A stretch of DNA of 64,000 nucleotides, taken from Cytobacillus dafuensis. Lineage in GTDB: Bacteria; Bacillota; Bacilli; Bacillales; Cytobacillaceae. Both the position numbers and the translations under genes were made by a program. Shown here one piece after another: positions 42,554-53,164 of this stretch (positions within the stretch are counted from its first letter, which is position 1; each line of letters opens with the position of its first letter). A model generated the notes under the pieces. That model was not told the origin of the DNA, searched no databases, and worked only from the letters and a program-made list of their open reading frames with translations. The stretch lies in NCBI RefSeq assembly GCF_007995155.1, contig NZ_CP042593.1, forward strand, positions 3,204,001 through 3,268,000. Reading direction: 5' to 3'.

Positions 42554-43750
42554 TTACAATCCGCCTGGAGTTCTAACGCTTAACGGAATGTTTTCATATT
42601 CTTCTGGATTTAATTGATATACAGATCCATCTGTCACGCCATTAATAATGCTCATTAGACCTGTTTCAACTGTTTTTACGAGCTGGCCTCTCTTCTTTTG
42701 ACCAAAGCTTTGCGTTTGCCCACTTACTTCAAAAAGTACTGTTCCGCTTCCATTTAATGCAAACGCACCTAAAGCTGTTCCTGGTAAGTCAATATTTTGA
42801 TCGTACAATGAAATATTTGTAAATACAGAATCGCCTTTTTCCTGTAGTGCGTTATATACCGCTAAATTCAATTGTCTTGAAAAATCATAATTATAGTTCT
42901 CAGCGTACGCAGCGTATTTTTCACCGCCAGAGCTATTTGGATGCTTGACGAATTTCCCTGAAATTGACATCGTCACACGATCATCCGTACCTTCTACATA
43001 AGGGAATCCTTGATGGTGAAGATCAACGAACACATCCACTTTTCCGAATTGTTCCTTCAAGTCCTTATAAACATTTCTAACTGTTTGCGCTTCAGGTGTA
43101 ATATACCAGCCGTATTTATTAGATGCTCCTGGGAAATCTTCAGGCTTTGGAACATAGTTCAAGTCTGGATGAAAGTCTCGGTTCACATCAAATCCTGGGT
43201 TGAGATTATAATTATAACTTCCAGGATAATTGTAATAATTCCAGGCAGGCTGGACATTTGCTAACTGAGGGAATTTCGCAACTACCTCCGCCCAATCCAT
43301 GTCATTCGCACGGCGGTCAAGCTCTGAGCCATCAGCGTTCATCATTGGAATGACGACAATTGTCAGCTCATCCAAAATCTTTTTCGCTTCTTGTGAATTG
43401 CTTGATCCAAGATTTTGCAAAATGTTTAAAAGGGCAACCGTTCCTGTTTTCTCATTTCCATGAATCTCACTCTCGATTAATACAACCTTATCTCCGTGGC
43501 CAACTGTTACCTTATAGATGTCACGCCCTAAATTTGTTTTGCCAGCCGTTTCAACCTTTACTTTGCCTTGGCTAGATTTCTGGATCTGCTCTAGCTTTTT
43601 TGTAAGTTGATCATAGTTGATAAACCCTTCAATCGATAGATTATCCCCTTGTTGTGGACTTGGCCCTGTCTCAGCAAAACCAACATTCGGTACAGCCAAT
43701 AACGATGCAGCTAAAGCAGTTGAACTTAATACCTTCCAAAGCTTATTCAT
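42554..43750 (-). CDS. secreted M14 family zinc carboxypeptidase
   Basis: A 398-aa exported metallopeptidase. The signal peptide covers residues 1-27 (cleavage after GFA). Zinc ligands are His and Glu in SEIHGNEKTG (near residue 93) and His in VDLHHQG (near 245); the general-base Glu is in LFEVSGQTQ (near 345). These are the M14 hallmarks. Start at ATG MNKLWK (43750) behind GGAGGA. Probable role in scavenging peptides or trimming cell-wall peptides. In B. subtilis yqjN occupies this neighbourhood but encodes a different peptidase, so I assign no symbol. Confidence 0.93.
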   Translation of the reverse strand: MNKLWKVLSSTALAASLLAVPNVGFAETGPSPQQGDNLSIEGFINYDQLTKKLEQIQKSSQGKVKVETAGKTNLGRDIYKVTVGHGDKVVLIESEIHGNEKTGTVALLNILQNLGSSNSQEAKKILDELTIVVIPMMNADGSELDRRANDMDWAEVVAKFPQLANVQPAWNYYNYPGSYNYNLNPGFDVNRDFHPDLNYVPKPEDFPGASNKYGWYITPEAQTVRNVYKDLKEQFGKVDVFVDLHHQGFPYVEGTDDRVTMSISGKFVKHPNSSGGEKYAAYAENYNYDFSRQLNLAVYNALQEKGDSVFTNISLYDQNIDLPGTALGAFALNGSGTVLFEVSGQTQSFGQKKRGQLVKTVETGLMSIINGVTDGSVYQLNPEEYENIPLSVRTPGGL

Positions 43751-44031
43751 TCTCCATTCCTCCACCCTTTTATATGTAAAATCAATGTAAGATTTCTACG
43801 ATATTTCTCTGTTTCCTCCTGCTTTTTTGAAAATGAATACATAAGACTAAATAAGAAAAAAACCACTCGGTAACTAAGTATTTGTTATTTTCAGTTTATT
43901 TACAAATATAAGTTCTATCGGACTATTTCTAGTCACGAAACTTTCTACTCACTAAATATATAGAAGAAAATGTAGTAAAATATAATGGAGGAAAAGAAAT
44001 AGGCCATTTTGATATATTAATATTAATTAAT

Positions 44032-44222
44032 ATGGCTGTGTTAAAGCTCAGTGTTTAAAATACTATTTAGTTGTTGATTGGAGCGGAAGGCGCGAGACTC
44101 CTGCGGGAGAAGCGAGTCAAAGGGAGACCCCGCAGGAGCGATAGCGACGAGGAGGCTTCCGGACCGCCCGCGGAAAGCGAGTGCCTGCAGCGGAAATCAA
44201 CAGGGAAGTTTAACATAGCCAT
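44032..44222. repeat. MITE-like palindromic repeat (GGAGCGGAAGGCGCGAGACTCCTGC family) before namA
   Basis: ATGGCTGTGTTAAA (44032-44045) is an inverted match to TTTAACATAGCCAT (44209-44222), one mismatch. Inside, GTTGATTggAGCGG faces CAGCGGAAATCAAC, and CTCCTGCGGG faces CCCGCAGGAG. GC content is far above the flanks. This is a known type of dispersed Bacillaceae intergenic repeat. It ends at the namA ribosome site. The rest of the 43751-44243 gap holds no gene I can support. Confidence 0.8.
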
Positions 44223-44243
44223 TAAAATAAGGAGGCATTTTCG

Positions 44244-45263
44244 ATGGAAGCAAAGCTTTTTACCCCTTTTACAATAAAAAATACGACATTTAAGAACAGA
44301 ATTGTCATGTCCCCGATGTGTATGTATTCCTGCTCAAATGAAGATGGCATGGTTGAGAATTGGCATCGGACTCATTATTCAAGCCGTGCGGTGGGCCAGG
44401 TTGGGATGATTATTGTGGAGGCAACCGCTGTTACTCCTCAAGGACGAATTTCGCCAAAAGACCTTGGTATCTGGAGTGACGAGCATATTGATGGTTTGAA
44501 GGAACTTACCAAATTAATGAAAGAGCATGGTGCTGCACCTGGCATCCAGCTTGCCCATGCAGGCAGAAAAGCCGTGCTTGAAGGTGAAATCATTGCCCCT
44601 TCTGCCATTCCATTTAATGAAAAAAGCAAAACACCTAATGAAATGACTTTAGATGATATTCATAAAACAATTGAAGCCTTCAAGCAAGGGGCAACACGTG
44701 CCAAAAAAGCTGGATTTGAAGTCATTGAAATTCACGGAGCTCATGGATATTTAATCAATGAATTTTTATCACCGCTGTCAAATAAACGGAATGATGAGTA
44801 CGGTGGGACTATGGAAAATCGATACCGATTCTTGCGTGAAGTGATTGAAGCGATACAATCCGTATGGGACGGCCCGCTTTTCGTTAGAATTTCAGCAAAC
44901 GATTACCATGAAGAAGGCTTAACAGTTGAGGATTATGTACAAATGAGCAGTTGGATGAAGGAACAAGGAATTGACCTTATTGATTGCAGTTCAGGTGCAG
45001 TTGTACCAGCAAGGATCCATACATACCCGGGATACCAAGTAAAATTCTCTGAAAAAATTAAGCATGAAGCTGATATTGCTACGGGTGCTGTTGGCTTGAT
45101 TACCTCTCCCTTACATGCAGAAGAGATTCTGCAAAATGATCGTGCTGACTTAATTTTCCTTGCACGTGAATTGCTTCGTGACCCATACTGGCCGCGAACT
45201 GCCGCGAAAGAATTAGGAGTGGATATTGAAGCGCCAAAGCAATATGAGCGCGGATGGTATTAA
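44244..45263 (+). CDS. namA: NADPH dehydrogenase NamA (old yellow enzyme, YqjM)
   Basis: FMN-dependent ene-reductase of 339 aa. Old-yellow-enzyme motifs are clear: SPMCMYSC (Cys near residue 26 that tunes the flavin), QLAHAGRKA (near 102), [21 protein letters not shown] (near 164-184) and [16 protein letters not shown] (near 281). It reduces activated C=C bonds and is linked to oxidative or xenobiotic stress in B. subtilis. AAGGAGGC precedes the ATG. A structured repeat lies immediately upstream and will be in its leader if the promoter is beyond it. Confidence 0.97.
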   Translation: MEAKLFTPFTIKNTTFKNRIVMSPMCMYSCSNEDGMVENWHRTHYSSRAVGQVGMIIVEATAVTPQGRISPKDLGIWSDEHIDGLKELTKLMKEHGAAPGIQLAHAGRKAVLEGEIIAPSAIPFNEKSKTPNEMTLDDIHKTIEAFKQGATRAKKAGFEVIEIHGAHGYLINEFLSPLSNKRNDEYGGTMENRYRFLREVIEAIQSVWDGPLFVRISANDYHEEGLTVEDYVQMSSWMKEQGIDLIDCSSGAVVPARIHTYPGYQVKFSEKIKHEADIATGAVGLITSPLHAEEILQNDRADLIFLARELLRDPYWPRTAAKELGVDIEAPKQYERGWY

Positions 45264-45270
45264 TATATTA

Positions 45271-45300
45271 AAGGGATGGATACAATTGTTCCATCCCCTT
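45271..45300. terminator. bidirectional terminator between namA and the NSS transporter
   Basis: AAGGGATGGA (271-280) faces TCCATCCCCTT (290-300), followed by TTCTC on plus; convergent genes flank it. Confidence 0.75.
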
Positions 45301-45304
45301 TTCT

Positions 45305-46636
45305 CTAAATAATATCTAATGAATCTATGAACACAGCAATAATTATTAAAGGTATGATATAACGTAATAAAAAGTGCCAGCATGTGAAAACAAAATTTAA
45401 TCCCTTTGATCCTTGAATCATTTCACTTCTCAATAGATCCTTCTTCATTTTAAAGGAAACGAAGATAGAGATGAGCAGGGCTCCAATCGGCATCAGAATA
45501 TTGCTGACAAGGAAATCTGCGCTGTCAAAAATATTTTTCCCAAAAAACGTGATGTCTGAAAGTACATTGAAAGATAAAGCCGAAGGAATCCCAACTATAA
45601 AAATCGCAGCTCCTATGATCCATGACATCGTGCTGCGCCCTTTCGACTTCTTAGTAGTGGTAGCTGCCACTACGATTTCAAGCATTGAAAATGCCGAGGT
45701 TAGGGTCGCAAATAAGAACAAGGCTAAGAAGAGCAGCAAAAAGATTTTCCCAAAAATAATTTGATCGAAAACAGATGGCAACACAATAAATAATAATCCC
45801 GGTCCTTCTTCAGGCTCGAAGCCCAATGAAAACACAGCTGGGAAAATAGCTAATCCAGCTAGGATTGAAATGATTAGATTCATAATAACAACTGAAAAAG
45901 CTGGTTGGAGAAGACTTTCTTTCTTCGATAAATAAGAGCTGTACGTTACCATGCAAGAAACCCCTACGCTTAATGAGAAGAATGACTGCCCCATCGCATA
46001 TAAGACGGTTTTAGAAGTCAGGCTTGAAAAATCCGGTTTTAAGAAGAACCGTACCCCATCTATCGCATGATCTAATGTGAGAGAACGTACAATTAATACA
46101 ATAAATAATAAAAACAAGGCAGGCATTAATATTTTACTAACCTTCTCGATTCCTTTTTGTACACCTCTTGCGACTACAACAATCGTGATGACCATGAATA
46201 GTCCTTGGGATATAAGAACGGATGCCGAATCAGATACTGAGCTGTTAAACAAGGCTGCATAATCGCCAGTCATTTTACCTGAAACCGTATAATATAAATA
46301 TTGAATAATCCAGCCGCCAATGACACTATAGAAAGATAGTAAAAGAAAGCAGGTAAAGACGCCGAGATAACCAATCCAATGCCATTTTGTTCCCGGAGCA
46401 ATCGCTTTGTAAGCAGAAATTGCTTCTTTTCCAGTGCTGCGTCCTATAACAAATTCACCTAATAATAACGGGAAACCAATAAGCAGAGAAAATATTAAAA
46501 ATAATAGAATGAATGCACCGCCTCCGCTCATCCCTGTTACATAAGGAAGCTTCCAAATCGCTCCTAGTCCAATCGCAGAACCGGCTGACGCCAATATAAA
46601 GCCAATTTTCGAAGACCACTGTTCACCTTGCTGCAT
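45305..46636 (-). CDS. sodium-dependent amino acid transporter (NSS/SNF family)
   Basis: Neurotransmitter:sodium-symporter-like protein of 443 aa with about 11 membrane helices. The family signature around helix 1 ([25 protein letters not shown], residues 8-32) and helix 3 ([12 protein letters not shown]) is present. Start at ATG MQQGEQ (46636), since AAGGAGG is 7 nt upstream. The T-box in its leader reads a Phe codon, suggesting uptake of phenylalanine or related aromatic or hydrophobic amino acids. This specificity is inferred from regulation only. Confidence 0.93.
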   Translation of the reverse strand: MQQGEQWSSKIGFILASAGSAIGLGAIWKLPYVTGMSGGGAFILLFLIFSLLIGFPLLLGEFVIGRSTGKEAISAYKAIAPGTKWHWIGYLGVFTCFLLLSFYSVIGGWIIQYLYYTVSGKMTGDYAALFNSSVSDSASVLISQGLFMVITIVVVARGVQKGIEKVSKILMPALFLLFIVLIVRSLTLDHAIDGVRFFLKPDFSSLTSKTVLYAMGQSFFSLSVGVSCMVTYSSYLSKKESLLQPAFSVVIMNLIISILAGLAIFPAVFSLGFEPEEGPGLLFIVLPSVFDQIIFGKIFLLLFLALFLFATLTSAFSMLEIVVAATTTKKSKGRSTMSWIIGAAIFIVGIPSALSFNVLSDITFFGKNIFDSADFLVSNILMPIGALLISIFVSFKMKKDLLRSEMIQGSKGLNFVFTCWHFLLRYIIPLIIIAVFIDSLDII

Positions 46637-46749
46637 AACTTTTCCTCCTTTGGATGGTAAAAACAATTCAGAAATTGGCCAATTTCTTTAATAAAATTTC
46701 AATAATACATTAACACATTAACACATTAATAAGATAAAATTATCCTAAA

Positions 46750-46995
46750 AACCAAAAAAGCCCCACACTTCAAAAGGGACGTGATCATTTCACGCGGTAC
46801 CACCCTTTTTGAAAGCATGCGACTTTCCACTTAATATGTTAACGGTATAACCGTCTTCACTTCCAATCATGAAAGTAAAGAAAAGCTCCAAGCTGAAATT
46901 CATCTTATCTATGTATCAGTTTTCACCAGCCACTGACTCTCTATAAACAGGGAAATAAGACTTAATAGATTCTCTTCATTGCTTTTTAAATATAA
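46750..46995 (-). promoter_or_regulatory. T-box leader of the NSS transporter (phenylalanine specifier)
   Basis: On the minus strand AAAAAGGGTGGTACCGCG (46809-46792) is the T-box, followed by ACGTCCCTTTTG and GGGGCTTTTTT. Stem I has GAGAGTCAGTGGCTGGTGAAA and the specifier region GATGAATTTCAGC (near 46903-46892). Whether read as TTT or TTC the specifier is Phe. Fills the 454-nt gap with the promoter. Confidence 0.82.
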
Positions 46996-47011
46996 TATTT
47001 ATAATAACGAG

Positions 47012-47038
47012 ATTATAGTATATCTTTAAGCAAGTCAA
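47012..47038 (-). promoter_or_regulatory. candidate sigma-A promoter of the NSS T-box transcript
   Basis: TTGACT (47038-47033) and TATAAT (47017-47012) lie just upstream of stem I. The spacer is 15 nt, a little short. Confidence 0.5.
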
Positions 47039-47090
47039 TATTATTTTTTGAATTATATCGAAAAATAAAGTAACCAAAAATTTCTAAAAG

Positions 47091-47648
47091 TCAAAATCCA
47101 ACCCTTTCCTCGTCCCAAATCCTCCGTAAAGTCGCTTTTTCATTAACAACTACAATTTCAAATACATCCGGATTGCTCAATTCCATCAATTGTTCAAATC
47201 CAAAGCACTCGTTAAAATAGCGGAGCATTAAAGTCGTTAAATTACCGTGACTCACTAGAATAATATGATTATCATCCGACTGGATAATCATTTTCAGCAT
47301 AGAGGCTGCTCTAGCCATTGCAGAATTATTCGATTCTCCCCCTTCAAAAGCAAGGTTTAAATCCTCAAAACTCTTCTTTAGCTTATCTTGCCAATCCTCT
47401 AAATTTAATGAGCTCAGGACGCGCTCACCTAGCCTGTCATCCTCAATGATTTGCAAACCTCTCGATTCCGCAAGTGGACCAATGGTGTCAACCGCACGCT
47501 TAAAAGGACTAGAATAAATTCGGTCAATTTCTTTATTTTTGAAAAAAGGTACAAGCGAATTTGCTTGTTCCTTGCCTTTTTTCGTAAGATTTGCTGTGAT
47601 TGGCTGTCCTTCAGCTTGGGCATGCCGGATAAAATAAATGGTTTTTAT
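47091..47648 (-). CDS. histidine phosphatase family protein, no standard start codon
   Basis: An uninterrupted frame encodes IKTIYFIRHAQAEGQP at its N-terminus, YSSPFKRAVDT near residue 55 and VSHGNLTTLM near 142, i.e. the phosphohistidine RHG-type site, the substrate Arg and the second His of the phosphoglycerate-mutase-like family. At the position where an ATG is expected the codon is ATA (47648); TAGGAG lies 9 nt upstream. The only other in-frame choices are CTG at 47657 or a TTG 64 codons inside. The frame itself is intact. It lies 16 nt after rnz. Confidence 0.75.
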   Translation of the reverse strand: MKTIYFIRHAQAEGQPITANLTKKGKEQANSLVPFFKNKEIDRIYSSPFKRAVDTIGPLAESRGLQIIEDDRLGERVLSSLNLEDWQDKLKKSFEDLNLAFEGGESNNSAMARAASMLKMIIQSDDNHIILVSHGNLTTLMLRYFNECFGFEQLMELSNPDVFEIVVVNEKATLRRIWDEERVGF

Positions 47649-47664
47649 TTTGAACAGCTCCTAT

Positions 47665-48591
47665 CTATTTTTTAAGTGGAATATGAATTTCTTTAAAATC
47701 CTCTGCTATGACCGTATTTTTAAATAGGGTTTGCGCCTCCTGAACAAGTCTACCCCAATCCGTTCGGTCATATCGTGAGCTTATATGTGTAAGACATAGC
47801 TTTTCTGCATCTGCTTCCATGGCAACAGCTGCAGCTTGTACAGTAGTGGAATGAAAGTATTCGTAAGCAAGGCTTTCTTCACCAGCTGCGAAGGTGGCTT
47901 CATGTATGACCAGATCAGCATTCCTAGCTAATTGGATAGCGGCTTTACATTTTCGCGAATCTCCTAACACTGTTACCACACGGCCTTTTTGAGTGGGCCC
48001 TAAAAATACATTTGATTCTATGACTCGACCATCCTCTAACTGTATCGGCTCACCATTTTTAATTTGTTTATAAATTGGTCCAGGCTTAATGCCAGCTTCC
48101 ATTAGCTTGTCTGCTAATAATGTGCCAGGTCGGTCCTTCTCAATAATTCGGTAGCCATACGAAGGTATTCCATGCTGGAGAAGAAGAGCTTCAACTGCAA
48201 ATGCCTCATCTTCAAAAATAATTCCCTCTTCAATTTCGATTATGTGTAAAGGATATTTTAAATATGTTTGGCTGACCGATAGCGAAATATCAACATATTC
48301 CTTCAATCCTTTAGGCCCATACAAAGTCAATTCTGAATTGCCGCCTTGAAAAGATCGGCTCGATAATAAACCTGGAAGTCCATAAATATGATCACCGTGG
48401 AGATGAGTGATGAAAATCTTTTCAATTCTCCGCGGTTTAATTGATGTATGTAAAATTTGGTGCTGTGTCGCTTCCCCACAATCAAAAAGCCAAATTGCTC
48501 CCCGTTCTTCAAGAAGCTTCAAGGCAATAGAGGTCACATTCCGTAGCTTCGCTGGCATCCCAGCACCCGTACCTAGAAAAAAAACATCCAT
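47665..48591 (-). CDS. rnz: ribonuclease Z
   Basis: tRNA 3-prime processing endonuclease (308 aa) that removes trailers from CCA-less precursors. [18 protein letters not shown] (near residues 60-77) is the tRNase Z metal motif; [19 protein letters not shown] (near 205) and [10 protein letters not shown] (near 230), with LTHISSRY (near 268), finish the active site. Same position relative to zwf as in B. subtilis (yqjK). Confidence 0.97.
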   Translation of the reverse strand: MDVFFLGTGAGMPAKLRNVTSIALKLLEERGAIWLFDCGEATQHQILHTSIKPRRIEKIFITHLHGDHIYGLPGLLSSRSFQGGNSELTLYGPKGLKEYVDISLSVSQTYLKYPLHIIEIEEGIIFEDEAFAVEALLLQHGIPSYGYRIIEKDRPGTLLADKLMEAGIKPGPIYKQIKNGEPIQLEDGRVIESNVFLGPTQKGRVVTVLGDSRKCKAAIQLARNADLVIHEATFAAGEESLAYEYFHSTTVQAAAVAMEADAEKLCLTHISSRYDRTDWGRLVQEAQTLFKNTVIAEDFKEIHIPLKK

Positions 48592-48811
48592 AGAAAACTC
48601 CCCCTTACAGAGTTCGTCTTAATTAATATACTTACTATACCATATGGGTAATGAGGGATAGTAATCAATTATTCGCGAAAACTATAAGGAAAATTCGCCT
48701 AAGTTGAGGAAAATACAGTTTTTTTATATTTAGAAGCTTTTACAATTCCAATAAAAGCAGTAATATTGAAAGGTGTAATTGAATTATCGAATTGAAATGA
48801 GGTCCGTAACC

Positions 48812-50314
48812 GTGATACATAGCGAAAAACCGATGGGATTAATAATGATTTTTGGAGCAACGGGAGATTTAGCAAAGAGGAAGCTATTCCCATCTCTGTA
48901 TAGATTGTATCAAGAAGGGAGGCTTTCTGAACGATTTGCTGTTATTGGTGTAGCTAGAAGACCGCTTTCGAATGAGGAATTTCAGAAAAATGTTGAGGAT
49001 TCTGTCCTTACCGCAGTAGGGGAAGCGGGCGATATTAGCGAATTCATCACGCATTTTTACTACCATTCACATGATGTCACAGATTCCAGCTCTTATCTAT
49101 CCTTAAAAGAAATGGCTCAAAAATTAGATACCCAATATAGCTTAGCAGGCAATAGAATTTTTTATTTAGCGATGGCGCCTGAATTTTTCGGAACGATTGC
49201 CGAGCATTTAAAAGTGGACGGGCTTACTGATGTGGATGGCTTCAAACGCCTTGTCATTGAAAAACCATTCGGACATGACCTAGAATCTGCGAAGCAGCTG
49301 AATAAACAAATCCGTAAAGCTTTTTCAGAAGATGAAATTTACCGGATCGACCATTATTTAGGCAAAGAAATGGTACAAAATATTGAGGTCATCCGATTTG
49401 CGAACGCAATTTTTGAACCGCTATGGAACAATCGCTACATTTCCAATATTCAAGTGACGTCAAGTGAGGTTCTTGGAGTAGAGGAGCGCGGACGCTATTA
49501 CGAAACGAGCGGTGCTCTTCGTGATATGGTACAAAACCATATGCTTCAAATGGTAGCGCTGCTAGCAATGGAACCCCCTATTCGCCTGACAACGGAAGAA
49601 GTTCGCTCCGAAAAAGTAAAGGTACTTAGAGCGATGCGCTCATTAGATGGGGATATGGTAGAGGAGTTTTTCGTACGCGGACAATATGATAAGGGTGTAA
49701 TGGATAATGAAGAGGTTCCTGCTTATCGCGAGGAGCCGATGGTCGATCCAGCTTCAAATACGGAGTCCTTTGTTGCCGGTAAGCTTTTAATCGACAACTT
49801 TCGCTGGGCGGGGGTACCATTCTATATCCGTACAGGAAAAAGAATGAAGACAAAGTCAACCAAAATTGTGATTCAATTCAAAGATATTCCAATGAATTTG
49901 TATTACAAATCCGAACAAACATTAAATCCAAACCTGCTCGTCATCCATATTCAGCCTGAAGAGGGCATTACCCTTTATTTAAATGCGAAAAAAACGGGTC
50001 AGCATATGAATGCAACACCGATTAAATTAAATTTTTCCAATAAGGGAGTTCACGGAATTAATACTCCTGAAGCATATGAAAAGCTATTATTCGATTGTAT
50101 GCGCGGTGACGCGACTAATTTTACCCATTGGGATGAGGTTGCTCTTTCTTGGAGCTTTGTCGATAAAATTTCTGAAGTGTGGGAAAACACCAAAGCGAAA
50201 AACTTCCCGAATTACGAATCTGGAACAATGGGACCAAAAGAAGCGGATCAATTATTAAAAAAAGACGGATTTTTCTGGTGGCCTGTGACTGATTTAGATG
50301 TGGAGAATTGCTAA
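48812..50314 (+). CDS. zwf: glucose-6-phosphate 1-dehydrogenase
   Basis: First enzyme of the oxidative pentose phosphate pathway, making NADPH. The nucleotide motif IFGATGDLAKRKLFP (near residues 15-29), the active-site RIDHYLGKEMVQN (near 182) and EKPFGHD (near 150) are as expected; about 500 aa. I start at GTG 48812, behind GAGGT; an upstream TTG frame at 48779 has no site. Convergent with gndA, whose product performs the third step. Confidence 0.96.
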   Translation: MIHSEKPMGLIMIFGATGDLAKRKLFPSLYRLYQEGRLSERFAVIGVARRPLSNEEFQKNVEDSVLTAVGEAGDISEFITHFYYHSHDVTDSSSYLSLKEMAQKLDTQYSLAGNRIFYLAMAPEFFGTIAEHLKVDGLTDVDGFKRLVIEKPFGHDLESAKQLNKQIRKAFSEDEIYRIDHYLGKEMVQNIEVIRFANAIFEPLWNNRYISNIQVTSSEVLGVEERGRYYETSGALRDMVQNHMLQMVALLAMEPPIRLTTEEVRSEKVKVLRAMRSLDGDMVEEFFVRGQYDKGVMDNEEVPAYREEPMVDPASNTESFVAGKLLIDNFRWAGVPFYIRTGKRMKTKSTKIVIQFKDIPMNLYYKSEQTLNPNLLVIHIQPEEGITLYLNAKKTGQHMNATPIKLNFSNKGVHGINTPEAYEKLLFDCMRGDATNFTHWDEVALSWSFVDKISEVWENTKAKNFPNYESGTMGPKEADQLLKKDGFFWWPVTDLDVENC

Positions 50315-50370
50315 AACAGCTTACTAGAAAGCGTAAGTGCATTAATCCATATAGAAAATAGTATTTTAAA

Positions 50371-50401
50371 AAATCGATTGGATTAAAAATCCAATCGATT
50401 T
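50371..50401. terminator. bidirectional terminator between zwf and gndA
   Basis: A perfect 14-bp stem AAATCGATTGGATT (371-384) with AATCCAATCGATTT (388-401), loop AAA, flanked by A and T runs. Confidence 0.92.
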
Positions 50402-50407
50402 TTTTAT

Positions 50408-51820
50408 TTATTTTTCCATCCAATTCGTATGGAACACGCCCTCTTTATCTACTCGCTGATACGTATGTGCACCAAAATAGTCGCGTTGTGCCTGTATCAA
50501 GTTAGCAGGCAGTACTTCCATGCGATAACTGTCATAATAAGACATTGCAGCAGAGAAGCAAGGGACAGGAATTCCATTTTGAATAGCCACACTAATGATC
50601 TCACGAAGGGCAGCCTGGTAGCTTTCCACAATCTCCTTGAAATATGGGTCAAGGAGAAGATTTTTCAAATATGGATCACGATCATAGGCATCCTTAATTT
50701 TTTGAAGGAACTGCGCGCGAATAATACAGCCTCCACGGAAGATCATTGCGATGTCACCATAGCGTAAATCCCAGCCGAATTCTTCAGAGGCAGCCCTCAT
50801 TTGCGCGAATCCTTGAGCATAAGAGCAGATTTTACTCATATACAGAGCTTTGCGAACAGATTCGATAAATGACTTCTTGTCTCCTGAAAATGCTGCTTTT
50901 GACGGCCCGCTCAATATTTTACTAGCCTCGACGCGTTCATCTTTCATAGCAGATATAAAGCGAGCAAACACCGATTCTGTAATAATAGGCAGCGGCACAC
51001 CCATATCTAATGCACTTTGACTAGTCCACTTGCCAGTACCCTTTTGACCAGCTGTATCAAGAATAACATCCACTAATGGCTTGCCTGTTGCCTCGTCCTT
51101 CTTCATAAAAATATCTGCTGTAATTTCAACTAAATAGCTGTCAAGCTCGCCTTTATTCCAATCAACAAATACCTCATGCAGTTCATCTGCATTTAGGCCA
51201 AGAATATGCTTCAAAATAAAATACGATTCACCGATTAATTGCATATCCCCATATTCAATACCATTATGAACCATTTTCACATAATGGCCCGCCCCATCAG
51301 GCCCAATATAGGTCGTACACGGTTCACCATTTACTTTAGCAGAAATATCTTTGAAAATCGGAGCAATAAGTTCATAAGCTTCCTTTTGTCCACCAGGCAT
51401 TAACGATGGCCCTAGTAATGCCCCCTCTTCACCGCCAGAAACCCCTGACCCGATAAAGTGGAAACCTAATTCACTTAATTCTTTATTGCGTCGTTGTGTG
51501 TCTGTGAAAAGAGTATTTCCTCCATCAATAATGATATCACCCTTGTCGAGCAGAGGTTTTAATTGCTCAATCGTGCTGTCTGTAGGTGCTCCTGCTTTCA
51601 CCATCAGCATGATTTTTCTCGGTTTCTCAAGAGATTGGACAAAATCCTCCAACGAATATGTACCATTAATATTTTTACCTTTTACTTCGTTAAGCATTTC
51701 ATCCGTTTTTTCGCGTGAACGGTTGTAGACAGACACGGAATAACCCTTACTCTCAATGTTCATAGCCAAATTTTTTCCCATGACCGCTAAGCCAATTACG
51801 CCAAATTGTGATTTTGCCAT
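50408..51820 (-). CDS. gndA: 6-phosphogluconate dehydrogenase (decarboxylating)
   Basis: Converts 6-phosphogluconate to ribulose-5-phosphate. [20 protein letters not shown] (residues 6-25) binds the cofactor, [12 protein letters not shown] (near 126) and [13 protein letters not shown] (near 182) are substrate-site motifs, and [14 protein letters not shown] lies near 365. The 470-aa length is normal. In B. subtilis (yqjI) this enzyme is NADP-dependent; cofactor choice is not read from sequence here. Confidence 0.97.
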   Translation of the reverse strand: MAKSQFGVIGLAVMGKNLAMNIESKGYSVSVYNRSREKTDEMLNEVKGKNINGTYSLEDFVQSLEKPRKIMLMVKAGAPTDSTIEQLKPLLDKGDIIIDGGNTLFTDTQRRNKELSELGFHFIGSGVSGGEEGALLGPSLMPGGQKEAYELIAPIFKDISAKVNGEPCTTYIGPDGAGHYVKMVHNGIEYGDMQLIGESYFILKHILGLNADELHEVFVDWNKGELDSYLVEITADIFMKKDEATGKPLVDVILDTAGQKGTGKWTSQSALDMGVPLPIITESVFARFISAMKDERVEASKILSGPSKAAFSGDKKSFIESVRKALYMSKICSYAQGFAQMRAASEEFGWDLRYGDIAMIFRGGCIIRAQFLQKIKDAYDRDPYLKNLLLDPYFKEIVESYQAALREIISVAIQNGIPVPCFSAAMSYYDSYRMEVLPANLIQAQRDYFGAHTYQRVDKEGVFHTNWMEK

Positions 51821-51883
51821 TTTCTAACGTCCCTTCTAGCCTATAATCCACTTTACTTTAGCAAGATTGAAAAGTATATGCAA

Positions 51884-53164
51884 TTATTTATTATCTTTTT
51901 TATCAGGTAAATCTCGCAGAAAATCTTTATTAAAACTTGTTTCCGCACCAATATTTTCCTGTTGTTTTTTCAATTCAGGCATTCCTGAAGCACTTTCAAT
52001 AATTTGCGAGCCGTATTTCCTGCGTAAATTATTTAATGCTTTATAAAGCGGTTCCTTCTTTGCTTCTTTTTCAAAGCTAAAAAGATCTAGCTGCTTAACC
52101 GCCTCATTCTGTTCCACTAAATCCATTCCAGTTATACCTAGCAAACGGATTGAATCGCCATTCCAATGCTTTAAAAACAACTGCTTCGCCGCTTCAAAAA
52201 TTTCTTCACTCTTCTGAATAGGATTTGCAAGTTTTTTGCTTCTTGTTATTGTTTTTCTATCTTTATAACGAATCATGACACTTAATGAAGTTGCGAGAAC
52301 CTTTTTTCTTTTTAGCCTGACGGAAACGGTCCCTGCAAGATTTTCTATGACACGAAGGAGCTCCTGTTGATTGGAATTGTCCCTTGGTAAAGTAGTAGAA
52401 TTCCCAATACTCTTAAATTCAGCAGCAGCGTCAGGATCAACATGCCTTCTGTCATTTCCATTGGCTCTTTCCTTTAGACGAAGGCCATTGATTCCAAGTG
52501 TTGATTTAAGCTGGATTTCACTTGCTTTTGCTAAATCACCAATCGTTTTAATCTCTAAGCTGCGTAACTTTTCACCCGTCTTCTTACCGACCCCATGCAT
52601 TTCCTCTACATCAAGCGGCCAAAGTATCTTTGGAACATCCCTTTTTCTTAAGACTGTTATTCCCATTGGCTTCTTCATGTTTGAAGCCATTTTTGCTAGA
52701 AACTTATTCGGTGCAACCCCAATACTACAGGGGAGATCGAGCCGTTCGAAAATCTGCTTTTGAATCGTTTCAGCAATTTCAAGAGGGGCTCCGTGCTCAA
52801 AGCTTTCCGTTATATCAATATAGCCTTCATCAATTGATACAGGTTCAACAAGGGAAGAATATTCATTTAATATTTCGAACATGCCAATAGATGCGGCTCG
52901 GTATCGATCAAAATTAGGTTTTTTCACGATTAGCTGTGGGCAAAGCTTTTTCGCCTCCCATAGGGTCATCGTTGTTTTCACCCCAAAGCTTCTTGCCTCA
53001 TAGCTGCATGTAACAATGATTCCTCTACGTTCCTCAGGATTGCCTGCAATAGCCAGAGGCATTCCTTTCAGTGAAGGATCATAAGCCATTTCAACTGACG
53101 CATAAAAGCTATTCATATCCACATGTAAAATAACTCGGCCATTTTTAGGATACATTTGTTTCAT
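51884..53164 (-). CDS. dinB: DNA polymerase IV (DinB/YqjH, Y-family)
   Basis: A second translesion polymerase, 426 aa. VILHVDMNSFYASVE (near residue 11), EPVSIDEGYID (near 108) carry the metal-binding acids, followed by CSIGVAPNKFLAKMAS (near 147) and the helix-hairpin-helix HGVGKKTGEKL (near 190). QLDLFSF near residue 367 is a sliding-clamp binding motif, followed by a longer than usual charged tail. No LexA box is obvious upstream, in contrast to the other polymerase at 31.4 kb. Confidence 0.95.
   Translation of the reverse strand: MKQMYPKNGRVILHVDMNSFYASVEMAYDPSLKGMPLAIAGNPEERRGIIVTCSYEARSFGVKTTMTLWEAKKLCPQLIVKKPNFDRYRAASIGMFEILNEYSSLVEPVSIDEGYIDITESFEHGAPLEIAETIQKQIFERLDLPCSIGVAPNKFLAKMASNMKKPMGITVLRKRDVPKILWPLDVEEMHGVGKKTGEKLRSLEIKTIGDLAKASEIQLKSTLGINGLRLKERANGNDRRHVDPDAAAEFKSIGNSTTLPRDNSNQQELLRVIENLAGTVSVRLKRKKVLATSLSVMIRYKDRKTITRSKKLANPIQKSEEIFEAAKQLFLKHWNGDSIRLLGITGMDLVEQNEAVKQLDLFSFEKEAKKEPLYKALNNLRRKYGSQIIESASGMPELKKQQENIGAETSFNKDFLRDLPDKKDNK

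Noticed and set aside
44071..44277. 68-aa open frame upstream of namA
   Set aside because: It is produced by the GC-rich palindromic repeat and runs into namA in another frame.
47429..47623. 64-aa frame suggesting a frameshifted phosphatase
   Set aside because: The phosphatase reading frame is continuous from 47660 to 47091; this frame is an out-of-phase shadow, not part of a broken gene.
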